Assembly: GCF_026341515.1 (NCBI RefSeq)
Contig: NZ_JAPEOK010000001.1
Span: 9,982,001-10,046,000, forward strand
Length of the DNA stretch: 64,000 bases
Direction: 5' to 3'
From: Streptomyces sp. NBC_00878
Lineage (GTDB): Bacteria > Actinomycetota > Actinomycetes > Streptomycetales > Streptomycetaceae
Shown here: positions 40,311 to 49,412 of the stretch, in pieces
How positions within the stretch are numbered: the stretch's first letter is position 1
Layout: every line of letters begins with the position of its first letter
Notes under the pieces: model-generated
Told to the model about the DNA's origin: nothing
The model's database searches: none
The model's input: the letters and a program-made list of their open reading frames with translations, nothing else
Made by a program: the position numbers and the translations under genes

Positions 40311-42353
40311 TCAGTGTCGGCTCAGGTGGCCGTCCTCGCGCGCCCCCGTGGTGTGGGCGGGCTCGCCCCGGCGGACCGAGCCCGGTGCCCGAGGAGCGGG
40401 GCGGTCGGCGTGAGCCGAGGAGCTCAGCTGCCAGGGAACGCTGATGACCATCACACCGGGCGTGAACAGCAGACGGCTCTTCAGCCAGAGGGCGGACTGG
40501 TTGTGCAGCAGGTTCTCCCACCAGTGACCGACGACGTACTCGGGGATGAACACCGCCACGACGTCCCGCGGGCTCTCCCGGCGCAGCGAACGCACGTACT
40601 CGACCACCGGGCGAGTCACCTCGCGATAGGGCGAGTCGATGACCTTGAGGGGCACCTCGATGCCGTACTCCTCCCAGCGCTCCCGCAGTGCGAGGGCCTC
40701 GTCGCGGTCCACCGACACCGTCAGCGCCTCCAGCCGGTCGGGCCGGAAGGCACGCGCGTACGACAGTGCCCGCAGCGTCGGCTTGTGCACTGTCGAGACC
40801 AGCACGATGCCCAACACCCTTGAGGGCGGGGCGAGTTCCTCGTGCGGGTCGGTCACGGCAAGTTCCGCGGCGGTGGCGTCGTAGTGCCGGCGGATGCCCC
40901 GCATCATCACCCACAGCACGATCGCGGCGAGCACCGCCAGCCACGCTCCCTCCAGGAACTTCGTGGCGAGCACGATCACCAGAACCAGGCCGGTCACCAC
41001 CGCGCCCAGCGAGTTGACCAGGCGCGCGGAGTGGTGGCGGCGCCGCAGTGCGGGGTCGGTCGTGGCGCGCAGCTCGCGATTCCAGTGCCGGACCATGCCC
41101 GTCTGCGACAGGGTGAACGAGGTGAACACGCCCAGGATGTAGAGGTGGATGAGGCTCGTGACGTTCGCCTGGAAGCCCCACAGCAACAGACCGGCGACGA
41201 CGGCGAGGGCCACGATGCCGTTGGAGAAGGCGAGCCGGTCGCCGCGGTTGTGGAGTTGGCGCGGCAGATAGCGGTGCTGGGCGAGGATCGAGGAGAGCAG
41301 TGGGAAGCCGTTGAACGCGGTGTTCGCGGCGAGGATCAGCACCAGCGCGGTGGCCGCCTGGATGAAGTAGAAGCCGACGCTGTTCTCGCCGCCGAACACG
41401 GCGGCCGCGATCTGTGCGATGACCGTGCGCTGCGTATAGCTCTCGCAGTTGCCGTCCAGGCCGGTGAGACGGCAGGAGTCGTCGGTGATCCGCACCTTGG
41501 AGACGATCGCGAGCGTCGTGACACCGACGAACATGACGATCGCGATGGCGCCCATGGCCACCATCGTGGCCGCCGCGTTCTGCGACTTGGGTTTGCGGAA
41601 CGCCGGTACGCCGTTGGAGATCGCCTCCACACCCGTCAGCGCCGTACAGCCGGACGAGAAGGCCCGCAGCACCAGCATCAGCAGTGCGAACCCGGCGAGA
41701 TGCGCGTCCGCGGGCACCGGCGTCACGCCGTACCTCGCGCTCTCGGCGACCGGCGCGTCGCCGAGCAGATAGCGGATCAGACCGGTCCCGACCATGATCA
41801 GTACACCGCCGATGAACAGGTAGGTCGGCGCCGCGAAGGCATTCCCGGACTCGCGGGTTCCGCGCAGGTTCATGGCGGTCAGGATCGCCACGAAGGCCAG
41901 CGCCAACGGGACGCGGTAATCGGCCAGTTCAGGGATCGCCGAGATGATGTTGTCGACGCCCGAGGCGACCGACACGGCCACTGTCATCACATAGTCGACG
42001 AGCAGCGAGGCGGCGACCACGAGACCGGCCGACGGGCCGAGATTCGTGGAGACCACCTCGTACGAGCCGCCGCCGCTCGGGTAGGCGTGCACCACCTGGC
42101 GGTACGAGAGCACCACGATCGTCATCAGCGACACGACCGCTGCCGCGATCCACGGCGTGAAGTGCAGATACGCCAGCCCGCCGAGGGTGAGCACGAGCAG
42201 GATCTCCTGCGTCGCGTACGCCACCGACGACAGTGGGTCGGAGGCGAAGATCGGCAGGGCGAGCCGTTTGGGCAGCAGGGTCTCCTGGAGCTCTTCACTG
42301 CGCTTGGCCCGGCCGATCACCAGGCGTTTCAGTAGACCGGTCACGTTGAACAC
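40311..42353 (-). CDS. KimA-like APC-family potassium/amino-acid transporter
   Basis: 680 residues: about twelve membrane helices and a ~180-residue cytosolic C-terminus. The N-terminal segment LPIFASDPLSSVAYATQEILLVLTLGG and YRQVVHAYPSGGGSYEVVSTNLG, LLVDYVMTVAVSVASGVDNI, AFSSGCTALTGVEAISNGVPAFRKPKSQNA and the later NRGDRLAFSNGI closely follow Bacillus KimA (YdaO), a high-affinity K+/H+ symporter. The C-terminal part has a universal-stress-like fold (VSTVHKPTLRALSYARAFR, HNQSALWLKSRLLF). KimA is often under c-di-AMP control; I did not find an obvious c-di-AMP riboswitch in the leader. Confidence 0.85.
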   Translation of the reverse strand: MFNVTGLLKRLVIGRAKRSEELQETLLPKRLALPIFASDPLSSVAYATQEILLVLTLGGLAYLHFTPWIAAAVVSLMTIVVLSYRQVVHAYPSGGGSYEVVSTNLGPSAGLVVAASLLVDYVMTVAVSVASGVDNIISAIPELADYRVPLALAFVAILTAMNLRGTRESGNAFAAPTYLFIGGVLIMVGTGLIRYLLGDAPVAESARYGVTPVPADAHLAGFALLMLVLRAFSSGCTALTGVEAISNGVPAFRKPKSQNAAATMVAMGAIAIVMFVGVTTLAIVSKVRITDDSCRLTGLDGNCESYTQRTVIAQIAAAVFGGENSVGFYFIQAATALVLILAANTAFNGFPLLSSILAQHRYLPRQLHNRGDRLAFSNGIVALAVVAGLLLWGFQANVTSLIHLYILGVFTSFTLSQTGMVRHWNRELRATTDPALRRRHHSARLVNSLGAVVTGLVLVIVLATKFLEGAWLAVLAAIVLWVMMRGIRRHYDATAAELAVTDPHEELAPPSRVLGIVLVSTVHKPTLRALSYARAFRPDRLEALTVSVDRDEALALRERWEEYGIEVPLKVIDSPYREVTRPVVEYVRSLRRESPRDVVAVFIPEYVVGHWWENLLHNQSALWLKSRLLFTPGVMVISVPWQLSSSAHADRPAPRAPGSVRRGEPAHTTGAREDGHLSRH

Positions 42354-42392
42354 GGCGTGAGCGTAGGCGCGCGGACGGCCGGAACCGGGGGA

Positions 42393-42409
42393 ACCCTGCC
42401 CGCCAGGGT
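42393..42409. promoter_or_regulatory. Inverted repeat ACCCTG-N5-CAGGGT upstream of the KimA-like gene
   Basis: Six-base perfect arms around CCCGC about 45 bases before the start codon, next to a TTGACA on the minus strand (42414-42409). Candidate operator or 5'-UTR hairpin. Confidence 0.3.
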
Positions 42410-42611
42410 GTCAAGAGAGCTTCAGGGTTTCGCCGGAGACGTGCAAATGGCGTAAGCGGCGTGGCAGGCGTCAGCCACCCGCCCGCGGACCGGCACGGCC
42501 CTCACGGTTCACCTGCGCTTCGTGCGCCCCCATCAGTCACGACGGGCCGTTGTCAGTGGCCCGCGCTAGTCTGCGCAAATCTGATCGTTTGGTCCAACTT
42601 GGGAGGTTTTC

Positions 42612-43025
42612 ATGGTCTCGCGCCTCAATCCGTACATCAGCTTCGACGGCGACGCCCGGCAGGCGATGGAGTTCTACAAGGAGGTCTTCGGCGGCACGCT
42701 GGCGCTCAACACTTTCGGGGAGTCCGGTGCGTCGGGCACCCCCGAAGCCGACAAGATCATGCACGGCATGCTGGAGACCCCGAGCGGTTTCACCCTGATG
42801 GGCGCCGACACCCCGCCGGGCATGGACTACACGCCGGGCGGCAACTTCTCGGTGAGCCTCAGCGGTGACGACGACACCGAACTGCGCGGCTACTGGGAGA
42901 AGCTGTCCGCCGGCGGCACGGTGATCGTTCCGCTCGACAAGCAGATGTGGGGCGACGTCTTCGGCATGTGTTCGGACCGGTTCGGCATCTCCTGGATGGT
43001 CAACATCAGCGAGGCACAGGGCTGA
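42612..43025 (+). CDS. PhnB-like VOC family protein
   Basis: 137 residues. NPYISFDGDARQAMEFYKEVFGGTLALNTFGE is the diagnostic PhnB/YjdN-like opening, followed by IMHGMLETPSGFTLMGAD, the GNFSVSLSGDDDTELRGYWEKLSAGGTVIVPLDKQMWGD region and the closing FGMCSDRFGISWMVNI. These form dimeric paired beta-alpha-beta-beta-beta modules; their function is mostly unknown (the E. coli homologue is not a demethylase in phosphonate metabolism). GGGAGG precedes the ATG. Monocistronic, followed by a strong stem-loop. Confidence 0.88.
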   Translation: MVSRLNPYISFDGDARQAMEFYKEVFGGTLALNTFGESGASGTPEADKIMHGMLETPSGFTLMGADTPPGMDYTPGGNFSVSLSGDDDTELRGYWEKLSAGGTVIVPLDKQMWGDVFGMCSDRFGISWMVNISEAQG

Positions 43026-43063
43026 GCGAGCCCACCCGGAAGAACCGGCCCGCTCGCACATCC

Positions 43064-43131
43064 CAGGTCCCGCCGACCCGAGCCGACCCAATGGCCGACT
43101 CGACGGCCGAGTCGACGGTCGGCGGGACCTG
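43064..43131. terminator. Compound stem-loop after the PhnB-like gene
   Basis: CAGGTCCCGCCGACC at 43064-43078 pairs perfectly with GGTCGGCGGGACCTG at 43117-43131, enclosing a second inverted repeat ACTCG-ACGGC-CGAGT. A 15 bp GC-rich outer stem 40 bases after the stop codon is consistent with transcription termination. Confidence 0.6.
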
Positions 43132-43175
43132 AACCGGTGCCCGCCTGAACCGGTGCCCGCCTGAACCGGTGCCCG
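43128..43175. repeat. Three 16-bp tandem repeats CCTGAACCGGTGCCCG
   Basis: Perfect copies at 43128, 43144 and 43160, adjoining the terminator stem; each has the ACCGGT palindrome. They open the ~900-base gap that contains the lysA relic. Confidence 0.9.
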
Positions 43176-43432
43176 CCGGGAGCGGCCGGGCCAGACCACG
43201 TCAAGCGAGTGTCGACTCCTCGCCGCCGAAGGGCCGCGCCCTGCCGTCCGCCGAGCGGCGCCTGCCGGCTGCCTTCGCCGCCCCCGCGCCGCGCATGTCG
43301 GCGCCGCCGTCGAGCGAGCCGGGCTCACCGAGACCCGCCGCCGATACCACCGCCGGGGTCGAGCCGGTCAGGGCCGCCGACCGGACGCGTACCGCGCTGC
43401 CGCCGACCGGACGCGTACCGCGCTGCCGCGGG

Positions 43433-43775
43433 CCGGCCGTGGACGGCGGGATGAGCGACAACCCGCGCCCCGCGCTGTACGGAGTGCGGTACGCGCCCCG
43501 GCTGATCGGACGCCACTCCACCGCGGAGCGGGCCCGGTGACCGTGGTCGGCCGGTACTACGAGGCGGGCGACATCCTCGCCTCGGACGTCCAGTTGCCCG
43601 GCGACGTACACCCGGTGACCCGCTGGCCGTACCGGTGGCGGGCGCCTGTCACCTCTCCATGGCCTCGGGCTACGACCTGGTCGGACGCCCGCCCGTGGTG
43701 GTCGTTGACCGCGGCTACGCCCGGCTCCTAGTACGCCGGGAGTCTCTGGAGGACATCCGCAGCCGGGACGTCGGC
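43433..43775 (+). pseudogene. lysA: Diaminopimelate decarboxylase (lysA) C-terminal relic, frameshifted
   Basis: Three reading-frame pieces join into the C-terminus of LysA: VDGGMSDNPRPALYG... (to about 43535), VTVVGRYYEAGDILASDVQL (to about 43615) and AGACHLSMASGYDLVGRPP...RRESLEDIRSRDVG (to about 43775). In intact Streptomyces LysA these are contiguous: DGGMSDNPRPALY holds the substrate-binding Arg region, VGRxCEAGD and the C-terminal MASGYN stretch follow. Two one-base changes, near 43535 and 43615, break the frame. The N-terminal two-thirds of the gene is absent. A 26-bp duplication (43381-43432) lies right at its 5' edge. A working lysA must exist elsewhere. Confidence 0.8.
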
Positions 43776-43917
43776 CTGTCGGCGAGAACTCACCTCGGGC
43801 GAGTGAATGCCCGGCCTCGACCGGAGGTGCTCACCCCGGCCGGCGGCCCGGGTACCCATACGCGGAGCGAACGGAATTCGGTGACACACTGACCCGGTCA
43901 CCGAAGGAGCCCAGCCC

Positions 43918-45006
43918 GTGCCCATGATCCGCAACCTGAGCAGAGCGGTGCGCCGCGCCTACCGCCGCACCGTGGACCTCAGCCATCCTGCCCGTTCCCC
44001 GCTCGGCAGCGCGGTGGAGAACTGCGTGGTCTACCGCGACGGCGAACGGCAGCCGGGCGACTGGGCGCCCGACGAGGCGGTCCGTCGGGCCCGCAAGGGC
44101 CGGGGCGGCTTCGTCTGGATCGGACTGCACGAGCCTACGGAGGAGGAGTTCGCGGGTCTCGCCGAGCTTTTCGGCCTCCATCCGCTGGCCGTCGAGGACG
44201 CCGTGCACGCCCATCAGCGGCCGAAGGTGGAGCGGTACGACGACACGCTGTTCGCCGTCTTCAAGACGGTGCGGTACGTCGAGCACGAGCAGCTCACCGC
44301 GACGAGTGAGGTGGTGGACACCGGCGAGCTGATGGTGTTCATCGGCCGGGACTTCGTGATCACCATCCGGCACGGCAGTCATGGCTCCCTGGGCCCGCTC
44401 CGCGAAGCGCTGGAGAGCCTGCCGGACCAGCTCGCGAAGGGTCCGTCGGCGGTTCTGCACGCCATCGTCGACCACGTGGTCGACGACTACCTGGAGGTCA
44501 CGGACGCCTTCCAGAACGACATCGAGGATGTCGAGACCGGCGTCTTCGACGAGCGCACCGCGCGCGGCGACGCCGGCCAGATCTACCAGCTCAAGCGGGA
44601 ACTCCTGGAACTCAAGCGGGCCGTGGTCCCGTTGGCCCGCCCCCTGCAGATCCTCGCCCAAGAGCCGCCGGCGGTCGTCTCCCCGGAGATCCACCCGTAC
44701 TTCCGCGACGTCGCCGACCATCTCGCCCGTGCCACCGAGCAGATCAAAGCCTTCGACATGCTGCTCGACTCGATCCTCCAGGCCCACCTCGCGCAGGTCA
44801 CGGTCGCCCAGAACGAGGACATGCGCAAGATCACGGCCTGGGCCGCCATCGTCGCCGTCCCCACCATGATCTGCGGTGTCTACGGCATGAACTTCGACCA
44901 CATGCCCGAACTGCGCTGGACGTACGGCTATCCCCTGATCCTGGGCGTCATCGTGACCCTCTGCTTCGTCATCCACCGGGGCTTCCGGCGCAACGGTTGG
45001 CTCTGA
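43918..45006 (+). CDS. CorA-family Mg2+/divalent cation channel
   Basis: 362 residues. Cytosolic N-terminal domain (FVWIGLHEPTEEEFAGLAELFGLHPLAVEDA, KVERYDDTLFAVFKTV), long stalk helix and two C-terminal membrane helices joined by the signature YGMNFDHMPE. The pentameric channel brings Mg2+, sometimes Co2+/Ni2+, into the cell. Start is GTG at 43918 with GAAGGAG about eight bases before; ATG two codons on is an alternative. The variant GMN-F-D-x-MPE is normal for Actinobacterial copies. The gene has no co-transcribed neighbour. Confidence 0.9.
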   Translation: MPMIRNLSRAVRRAYRRTVDLSHPARSPLGSAVENCVVYRDGERQPGDWAPDEAVRRARKGRGGFVWIGLHEPTEEEFAGLAELFGLHPLAVEDAVHAHQRPKVERYDDTLFAVFKTVRYVEHEQLTATSEVVDTGELMVFIGRDFVITIRHGSHGSLGPLREALESLPDQLAKGPSAVLHAIVDHVVDDYLEVTDAFQNDIEDVETGVFDERTARGDAGQIYQLKRELLELKRAVVPLARPLQILAQEPPAVVSPEIHPYFRDVADHLARATEQIKAFDMLLDSILQAHLAQVTVAQNEDMRKITAWAAIVAVPTMICGVYGMNFDHMPELRWTYGYPLILGVIVTLCFVIHRGFRRNGWL

Positions 45007-45054
45007 GCCCCGTCGACAGCTGGCGGGTTTGGTTTTCCTACTTACTCGGCTATG

Positions 45055-45077
45055 GTGAGTCTGTTTTTCAAACTCAC
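45055..45077. terminator. AT-richer stem-loop between corA and thioesterase genes
   Basis: GTGAGTCTG and CAAACTCAC form an 8-of-9 pair stem closing a TTTTT loop. The whole 45025-45080 stretch is unusually T-rich. It may terminate corA or be part of the next gene's promoter region. Confidence 0.35.
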
Positions 45078-45108
45078 TGGGTTTTGCGGGCCGTATGAGG
45101 GGACGCGC

Positions 45109-45948
45109 ATGAGGGGTGCACCATCGGCGGTGGATGCCGTGGCCGACACTGGCATCGGCACCGAGACCGACACCGAGAACGTCGACATCGTCGAGGTCGA
45201 CGAGTCCTGGTGGTCGTGGAGCGGGGCGCACGGCGGATACGTGGCCGCCCTGACCCTTGCGGCGATGCGCGATCCCGATCCCCGGAGGGCTCACCCGATC
45301 CGCGCCCTGACCGCGCACTTCCTCGCTCCCGCGGCGGCCGGTCCCCTCCACCTCTCGGTCGTTCGGCCGTCCGTCCGCCGACGTGCCTCGACCTGCGCCG
45401 TCACCGGCCGCCAGGACGGGGGAGCGGTCCTCATCGGCTCGGCGGTGTTCGGCGCGGGCCGACCGGGAACCTCGTACGACGGACGGCCCCCGACGGCCGT
45501 CGCCGGACCGGAGGACTGCGACCCTCTCCACCTGTCGGGGGTGGCGCCGTTCGCGCGGAACTTCGAGATACGGGCCACGGGCGACACCCGCCCGCTGGCC
45601 GGCGGCGACAGGGCCGAACTCGTCGCCTGGGTGCGGTTCGCCGACGGACGGCCCCTGGACGCCGAGGCGGTCGTGATCCTCACCGACGTACTGCCGCCCG
45701 CCCTGTACGCCCGCTGGCGCGCCCCGCGGCCCGTACCCACCGCCGAGCTGACCGTCCACTTCACCGACGTGCTGGACACCGGCCCGGTAGAAGGCTGGGC
45801 CCTGGTCCGGATACGTACGGACCAGGCGGGTGGAGGCTGGGCCATCGACGAAAGCGAGGTACGCACCGCCGACGGCCGGCTGCTGGCCGTGGCCCGCCAG
45901 TCCCGCGTGATCCAGGACGCGGCACGGGACGCACCGGCGCCCGCGTAG
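45109..45948 (+). CDS. TesB-like acyl-CoA thioesterase
   Basis: 279 residues forming a double hotdog: first half SWWSWSGAHGGYVAALTLAAM (with Gly-Gly-Tyr typical of TesB-like) and LTAHFLAPAAAGPLHLSVVRPSVRRRASTCAV; second half PVPTAELTVHFTDVLDTGPVEGWALVRIRT. It hydrolyses acyl-CoA to free acid and CoA; the acyl group is unknown. ATG at 45109 follows GAGGGGA. An upstream frame extension with a Phe-rich stretch over the T-rich stem-loop is unlikely to be translated. Confidence 0.82.
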   Translation: MRGAPSAVDAVADTGIGTETDTENVDIVEVDESWWSWSGAHGGYVAALTLAAMRDPDPRRAHPIRALTAHFLAPAAAGPLHLSVVRPSVRRRASTCAVTGRQDGGAVLIGSAVFGAGRPGTSYDGRPPTAVAGPEDCDPLHLSGVAPFARNFEIRATGDTRPLAGGDRAELVAWVRFADGRPLDAEAVVILTDVLPPALYARWRAPRPVPTAELTVHFTDVLDTGPVEGWALVRIRTDQAGGGWAIDESEVRTADGRLLAVARQSRVIQDAARDAPAPA

Positions 45949-45952
45949 ACGT

Positions 45953-46016
45953 CCGGGCTCCACCCCGAACCAGCGCCCGCATGGGCGGCCGGGCTCCACG
46001 CAGAACCAGCGCCCGC
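45953..46016. repeat. Imperfect 36-bp direct repeat after the thioesterase gene
   Basis: CCGGGCTCCACCCCGAACCA (45953) recurs as CCGGGCTCCACGCAGAACCA (45989), both followed by GCGCCCGC. Two copies, in the 230-base gap between convergent genes; no other feature seen there. Confidence 0.7.
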
Positions 46017-46179
46017 CGCAAGGCCGGAAGCGAGCGCGCTCGGCAACGCCCCGGCGGGACCCGCCGACCAGGTACTTGGCGTCGGAGCCCGGGCGGCTGG
46101 AATCAGGGGCTGGACTCGGACCAGTCCCGCCCCCGGCCCCGCCCCCAGCACGCCCCGGTCCGTTCCGGCCCCGTCGCTC

Positions 46180-48252
46180 TCAAACGTCCTGTTCGTCGAG
46201 TGTGTCGTCCAATGCGAGGTGGATCGCTGCATCCGGGCTCAACTCCCGTCCCTCGCGCACCGCTTCGGTGAATGCGGCGTCCCCGAGGGTCCTACGGAGG
46301 CGGCGTGCGTACTCCCTGCCGAAGACGGTCGTCCCGGTGTCGCCGAGTTGGGGGAGGCCGGCCGCGTGCCACAGGCGGGTGCCCACGCCCAGGAGGCGGG
46401 CGGCGCGTTCGGGCTCGCCGCGGGAGGCCTCCGCGGCGACCAGGAGCTCGGCGACGGCCGCCGCGCCGAGCCGGTCGTGGACGCGCCACTTGGCGGCCAG
46501 CGCCTCGCGCGCGGAACGCAGCGCGTCGTCCGGCCGTCCGAGCCCGATCCCGGCGAGGGCGACGAAGAAGTCGCCCCACGCCCGCATCCACAGCTCACCA
46601 CGCTTCGCACAGTCGGCGCGCAGCCGCTCCGCCACCGCCGCGCACCGCTCGAACGCGCCCTGGCCGGCCAGGAGATACGCCTGCAGCGCCAGCGTGAGGA
46701 GCTGGAAGAACTCCGCCCCGCCCCCACCGCCCGGCCCCTGCGCGCTGCTGCCGTACAGCAGCGCGGACCGCGCCGACTCGCCGCGCACCGCGAGACTCGC
46801 ACCGGTCAACGGAAGTGCGGGGACCGGCAGTTGACGTTCCTCGGCGAGCCACACGTACGCCGCGCTCACCGACTCGGCGGCGTCCAGGTCGTCCGGCACG
46901 ATCGTGACGAGGTGGTGCGCCCAGGTCGCCAGGGTGTGCTCGGGGCCGCCGTCGTGGGAGCGGCGCAGCGCCCGCTCCAGATGGCCGCGCCCCTCCTCGG
47001 CGAAGCCGCAGGCGAACCAGAAGTACCAGAGGGTGCCAGCGAGTTCGAGTGCCGCCTCGGGTTCCGGCGCCGCCAGGCATTCCTCCAGCGCCGCCCGCAG
47101 ATTGGCGTGCTCCACGCTGAGCCGCTCGGCCCACATGCGCTGACCCGGGCCCAGCCACTCGGCCTCGCCCTGGCGGGCGATCCAGCGGAAGTAGTCACGG
47201 TGGCGGTCGCGTACGGCGTCCTGCTCGCCGAGGCCGTCGAGCCACTCGGCGCCGAAGGTGCGGACCGTGTCGAGCATGCGATAGCGCCCGGCCACCCCGT
47301 CGCCCTCGCGCGTCACGATCGACTTCTCGGTGAGCGAGGCGAGCAGCGCCAGGATCTCCTCGGCGTCCAACGGGCCGCCGTGGCACACGAATTCGGCCGC
47401 CTCCACGTCCCAGCCGCCCGCGAACACCGACAGGCGGGCCCACAGCAGCCGCTCCAGCGGAGTGCACAGCTCGTGGCTCCAGCCGATCGCCGTACGCAGC
47501 GTCTGGTGCCGGGCGAGCCGTGGCCGGGCGGGCGAGACGAGCAGGTCGAACCGGGAGGCGAGGCCCTCCAGCAGCCGGTCGAGGGGAAAGCCGCGCAGCC
47601 GCACCGCGGCCAGTTCCAGGGCCAGCGGGATCCCGTCGAGGCGGGCGCAGACCGCCGCCACGTCCGCCCGGTTGGCGTCGGTCAGCGCGAACGACGGCAC
47701 GGCGGCCGCGGCACGGGCCGCGAACAGCGCGACCGCGTCGTCGCGTTCGCCGAGTGGCAGCGGTGCCACGGACAGCAGATGCTCGCCGGGCACCCCGAGC
47801 GGCTGCCGACTGGTGGCGAGAACCCGTAACTCCGGTACGTGAGCGAGGAGTTCATGCACGACACGGGCACCCTCGTCCAGTACGTGCTCGCAGGTGTCCA
47901 GAACCAGCAGCAGCGGCCCGTCGTCGAGATGCTCGGAGACCGCCACCAGGAGGGGCCGCAGTGTCTGCTCGGTCAGCCGGGTCGCCTGGGCCACGGCGTT
48001 GGTGAGGAGGTCGGGGTTCTTGAGGTCGGAGAGTTCCACCAGCCAGACGCCGCCCGGAAAGCCGGCCCGCGCCGCGTGCGCGGCCCGCAGCGCCAGCCGT
48101 GACTTGCCGACCCCGCCGGGTCCCGTGAGGGTGACGAGCCGTGCGGTGCCCAACAGGGCGGAGATTTCAGCGAGTTCGGACCTGCGGCCGACGAAGGCGT
48201 TGGACTCGGCGGGGAGGTTGCCGGTCCTGCCGTTGCGCACCGAGGCCACCAT
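46180..48252 (-). CDS. AfsR/LuxR-like NB-ARC ATPase with TPR-type C-terminus, lacking a DNA-binding domain
   Basis: 690 residues. STAND/NB-ARC module: P-loop [17 protein letters not shown] (about 41-57), Walker [15 protein letters not shown], sensor [13 protein letters not shown] and winged helix region. The ~300 C-terminal residues are alpha-helical TPR-like repeats ([23 protein letters not shown] and so on). The related SARP/LuxR regulators carry an N- or C-terminal DNA-binding domain; none is visible here, so it may act as an ATP-dependent signalling scaffold. Divergent from the MEDS-STAS gene with a ~200-base shared intergenic region. Confidence 0.85.
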   Translation of the reverse strand: MVASVRNGRTGNLPAESNAFVGRRSELAEISALLGTARLVTLTGPGGVGKSRLALRAAHAARAGFPGGVWLVELSDLKNPDLLTNAVAQATRLTEQTLRPLLVAVSEHLDDGPLLLVLDTCEHVLDEGARVVHELLAHVPELRVLATSRQPLGVPGEHLLSVAPLPLGERDDAVALFAARAAAAVPSFALTDANRADVAAVCARLDGIPLALELAAVRLRGFPLDRLLEGLASRFDLLVSPARPRLARHQTLRTAIGWSHELCTPLERLLWARLSVFAGGWDVEAAEFVCHGGPLDAEEILALLASLTEKSIVTREGDGVAGRYRMLDTVRTFGAEWLDGLGEQDAVRDRHRDYFRWIARQGEAEWLGPGQRMWAERLSVEHANLRAALEECLAAPEPEAALELAGTLWYFWFACGFAEEGRGHLERALRRSHDGGPEHTLATWAHHLVTIVPDDLDAAESVSAAYVWLAEERQLPVPALPLTGASLAVRGESARSALLYGSSAQGPGGGGGAEFFQLLTLALQAYLLAGQGAFERCAAVAERLRADCAKRGELWMRAWGDFFVALAGIGLGRPDDALRSAREALAAKWRVHDRLGAAAVAELLVAAEASRGEPERAARLLGVGTRLWHAAGLPQLGDTGTTVFGREYARRLRRTLGDAAFTEAVREGRELSPDAAIHLALDDTLDEQDV

Positions 48253-48454
48253 CGCTCCTCCTCACCCAGACCGATGGCGGTCACCCTAACGCCCGGGAAC
48301 GCCCGTGTCCGACCTCCGTCCGGGTGACTGGTAGGTGACCGGTATTCGGGCCCTCGTCCGGGCGCCGAGGCCGTATCGGGCGTGCCGAGACCGTATCGGG
48401 CGTAGCGTGGATGCGTCCCGGCACGCCGAGTGGCGACCTTGGGAGGTGCGGGGG

Positions 48455-49330
48455 ATGGAGCCCGTGCCCGCGGTCAGAGCAGTGGGAGCGATGCGCGCCG
48501 GCGACCATCTGCTCCTCGGCTACGACGCGGACGAGGAGCGCGAGACCGTGGTCGCCGCGTTCCTCCTGGACGGGCTGGCCAGCGGGCACCGAGGGCTGGT
48601 GATGGGTCCGGCCGATCTGCCGGCCGACCTCGCCCTCACCTTCCTGGAGGCCCGCGGTTGCGCGGTCGACGACGAACTCGCCGCCGGGCGGCTGACGGTG
48701 GACCCCCACCTCGCGACCCCCGAAGGGCTCTGGGACCTCGACGAGGTGATCCGTCGCGAGACGCGCCGCGCGGTCGGCGACGGCTACCTAGGCCTGCGCG
48801 TCAGCATGGAGATCATGCGCGGTCAGGCGGGCAGGGGCCTCAAGACCCTGCACGACAGCGAACTCCTCCTCGAACCCGTCTTCGCGTCCCTCCCGGTCCT
48901 CGGCATCTGCCAGTACGACCGCCGCGTCTTCGACGAGGGCGAGCTGGCACCGCTCGACGGCCTGCACCACGGCCGGGTCGCCGCCGACCTCGTCTGGCAC
49001 GACGAACTGCTCTCCATCGCCCGGACCTTCGCTCCGCCCGGCCTCGCCCTCGCCGGAGAGGTCGACGACACGAACGTGACCGCCCTGGCCCGCGCCCTGC
49101 ACGCCGAGACGGCCCGCGCCCGCGCCCGTCCGGCGACCGGGGTGCGCACCCTGATCGACCTGCGAGACCTGCGCTTCATCGACGTCGGTGCGCTGCGCCT
49201 GCTGGTCTTCACGGGCCTGGACCTGTCCGCGTCCGGCGGCACCCTCGTCCTCCACGGCGTCGCCCCGCACATCCAACGGCTGATGCGGGTCACCGGCTGG
49301 GACCGCATCCCCGGACTGCGCGTCGAATAA
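48455..49330 (+). CDS. MEDS-domain plus STAS-domain signalling protein
   Basis: 291 residues. N-terminal MEDS (DcmR-type) sensor domain: [66 protein letters not shown] and [19 protein letters not shown] segment [16 protein letters not shown]-terminal STAS domain ([22 protein letters not shown], near 225-285) like anti-sigma-factor antagonists, with D-V-G in place of D-S-S/T at the phosphorylation position, so it may not be phosphorylated. Such fusions are frequent in Streptomyces, linked to sigma-B-type partner switching. GGGAGG precedes the ATG. Confidence 0.88.
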   Translation: MEPVPAVRAVGAMRAGDHLLLGYDADEERETVVAAFLLDGLASGHRGLVMGPADLPADLALTFLEARGCAVDDELAAGRLTVDPHLATPEGLWDLDEVIRRETRRAVGDGYLGLRVSMEIMRGQAGRGLKTLHDSELLLEPVFASLPVLGICQYDRRVFDEGELAPLDGLHHGRVAADLVWHDELLSIARTFAPPGLALAGEVDDTNVTALARALHAETARARARPATGVRTLIDLRDLRFIDVGALRLLVFTGLDLSASGGTLVLHGVAPHIQRLMRVTGWDRIPGLRVE

Positions 49331-49412
49331 GGGGACTTGGCGGAAGAAGCCGCGCGGTGAATACAGCGACCTGGTCACTCGGACCCCGCGGGCTCCGTGC
49401 AGTACGGGAACG

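Noticed and set aside
43201..43432. Additional coding sequence upstream of the lysA relic
   Set aside because: Arg/Ala/Pro-rich frames in all phases; no residue pattern of the LysA barrel could be recognised, so the relic is limited to about 43433-43775.
43918..43930. M-box Mg2+ riboswitch before corA
   Set aside because: The short leader contains the end of the lysA relic and no M-box conserved segments.
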